From: Rhizobium sp. Q54
Lineage (GTDB): Bacteria > Pseudomonadota > Alphaproteobacteria > Rhizobiales > Beijerinckiaceae
DNA: 7,716 nucleotides
Assembly (NCBI GenBank): GCA_945903655.1
Contig: CAMDOY010000164.1
Location: 1 to 7,716, forward strand
Direction of reading: 5' to 3'
Shown: piece by piece, positions 6,502-7,716 of the stretch
Numbering within the stretch: the stretch's first letter is position 1
How the letters are laid out: each line of letters starts with the position of its first letter
Notes under the pieces: generated by a model
Databases searched by the model: none
The model's input: only the letters and a program-made list of their open reading frames with translations
Told to the model about the DNA's origin: nothing
Position numbers and translations under genes: made by a program

Positions 6502-7716
6502 TCAGGCGAGGGAGCGGTCCACGATATCGCGCACATCCGGCGAAAGGCCCTGCGCCGCCGCCACCTGTTGAAGGGCCGCCTCAGCCTTTGCGCGCCGTCC
6601 CGGCTCCATGGAGCGCCAGGTTCTGAAGGCGCCAAGCAGGCGCGCCGCCACTTGCGGATTGCGGCTGTCGAGCTCCATCACCACTGAGGCGATGAGATCA
6701 TAGCCGCGCCCGTCCGCCGCGTGAAACTGGGTGAGATTGGCGGCGAAGCTGCCGATCAGCGAGCGTAGACGGTTGGGGTTGGCGTAGGTGAAGGCGTGGT
6801 GCTCCATGAGCCTGCGCACGCGCTCATAGGTTGAGGCCTCCGGTATCAGGCCCTGCAGTGCGAACCATTTGTCGACCACAAGATGATCCGCCGCATGGGT
6901 GCGGTAGAAGGTCTCCAGCGCCTGCTCGCGCTGGTCTCCGGGCATAAAGGAGAGAATGGACAGGGCGCCGAACTGGTCCGTCATGTTATGGGCGGTCTCG
7001 AACTGGCGCATGGCGATGTCGGCGCCGGTCCGGGCGTCGCCGGTGGCGATGAGGTCAAGAGCGACATTGCGCAGCGCTCGCGCGCCTGCGCTGCGGGCGT
7101 CGGGCGAATAGGGTGTCTTCGTGGAGAGCGCCTCATAGGCCCCCAGCAGACGCGGCTGCAATTGCGCGCCTATGCTGCGGCGCAGCTCTCGCCGGGCCAT
7201 GTGGATGGCGTCCGGATCCACGTCGGCGCCGATCTCGCGCGCGATGTCGGCTTCGGCGGGCAGGCTCAGGGCCTGCGCGGTGAAGGCGGGGTCGCTGGCG
7301 AAGAGATCCAGCACGCCGCCAAGCGCCTGCGGAAAGCCTTCATCAACGACGGGCGATCCGCCGGCGCGTATGGCGGCGACCGATGAAATAAGAAGCCGCG
7401 TCGCATAGGTCTGGATCGCCTGCCAGCGGTTGAAGAGGTCGCTGTCGCGCGCGGCGAGGGTCAAGAGGTCTTCTGCTGACGTATCCAGATCAAGCTTCAC
7501 CGGGGCGGAGAATCCGCGCAGCACGGAGGGCGCCGGACGCTCCTGAACATTGCTGAAGATGATGCGGCGGGATGCTGTGCTGAGCTCGAAAATACCGCTG
7601 GCGCATTCCTGTGGACTCGCGCCGCCCTCTTCGTTCTGCGCTTTGGTGCTGAGGGGGCAGATCGCCGCCCGAGCCCACAAGACCCAGCGCCACGGGTAGG
7701 ACGAGGGGTTGCTTCT
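6502..7716 (-). CDS. pepN: Aminopeptidase N, C-terminal part, with an apparent frameshift (5' end outside window)
   Basis: PepN is a cytoplasmic zinc M1-family aminopeptidase that removes N-terminal residues from peptides during protein turnover. Only the C-terminal portion, about 400 codons, is here; the catalytic GAMEN and HEXXH motifs lie beyond the right edge. The assignment rests on segments typical of bacterial PepN: PVALGLVGSGGDLP, then IIFSNVQERPAPSVLRGFSAPVKL (the Ig-like domain joining the helical domain), and a helical C-terminal domain with NRWQAIQTYATRLL, KWFALQGLIPEAS, FTYANPNRLRSLIGSF and the final SPDVRDIVDRSLA. The frame is uninterrupted from 7653 down to the stop. The part from 7716 to 7655 is in a different frame, and the two join smoothly if one C of the CCCCC run at 7653-7657 (coding strand) is dropped. 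As written, the upstream frame stops at 7490-7492. So this is either a sequencing or assembly indel, a recent null mutation, or a +1 shift site. The high conservation on both sides argues against an old pseudogene. Confidence 0.9.
   Translation of the reverse strand, partial: RSNPSSYPWRWVLWARAAICPLSTKAQNEEGGASPQECASGIFELSTASRRIIFSNVQERPAPSVLRGFSAPVKLDLDTSAEDLLTLAARDSDLFNRWQAIQTYATRLLISSVAAIRAGGSPVVDEGFPQALGGVLDLFASDPAFTAQALSLPAEADIAREIGADVDPDAIHMARRELRRSIGAQLQPRLLGAYEALSTKTPYSPDARSAGARALRNVALDLIATGDARTGADIAMRQFETAHNMTDQFGALSILSFMPGDQREQALETFYRTHAADHLVVDKWFALQGLIPEASTYERVRRLMEHHAFTYANPNRLRSLIGSFAANLTQFHAADGRGYDLIASVVMELDSRNPQVAARLLGAFRTWRSMEPGRRAKAEAALQQVAAAQGLSPDVRDIVDRSLA
7653..7657 (-). other. 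Homopolymer frameshift site in pepN
   Basis: The coding strand reads CTG CCC CCT CAG in the upstream pepN frame. Removing one C gives CTG CCC CTC AGC, which restores the expected D-L-P-L-S-T run and continues into the long downstream frame ending at 6502. The change therefore maps to this five-base run, or at most a few codons around it. Confidence 0.8.

Noticed and set aside
5734..6687. A 317-codon plus-strand open frame spanning the kinase 5' end, the intergenic gap and the pepN end
   Set aside because: It is antisense to two real genes, has no domain, and its composition changes abruptly through the AT-rich gap.

Overview
The window looks like chromosomal DNA from an alphaproteobacterium, most likely of the Hyphomicrobiales (Rhizobiales). 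The coding sequence is GC-rich. The gene set fits that group: a two-component kinase overlapping glnE, then glnE facing a DivJ/PleC/PdhS-type kinase, then pepN. From memory, a similar order around glnE and pleC occurs in rhizobia; this was not checked. No mobile element, CRISPR array, tRNA or rRNA was seen.

Layout, left to right. (1) 1-1053, plus strand: the 3' part of a membrane-bound HAMP sensor histidine kinase, cut by the window edge. (2) 1050-3971, plus strand: a complete glnE, the bifunctional adenylyltransferase/adenylyl-removing enzyme of glutamine synthetase. Its ATG overlaps the kinase stop as ATGA. (3) 3976-6291 (or 6309), minus strand: a complete sensor kinase with two membrane segments and two PAS domains, probably PleC. 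It converges on glnE with only 4 bases between the stop codons, and terminator-like hairpins lie inside the ends of both genes. (4) 6310-6501: a gap that includes an AT-rich stretch, probably the pleC promoter region, with a CtrA-like site. (5) 6502-7716, minus strand: the C-terminal part of aminopeptidase N (pepN), cut by the window edge. It carries an apparent one-base frameshift in a run of five C (coding strand) at 7653-7657.

Working together: the first kinase and GlnE are probably co-transcribed and translationally coupled, which links an envelope-type sensor to nitrogen assimilation by position only. The PleC-like kinase is expected to act on DivK/PleD-type single-domain regulators in cell-cycle and polarity control. 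The possible CtrA site upstream of it would close a feedback loop, because the DivK pathway controls CtrA activity. PepN is a housekeeping peptidase.

I see no wholly novel system. The points most worth checking are the pepN frameshift, the 4-base convergent junction with its hairpins, and the CtrA-like site.
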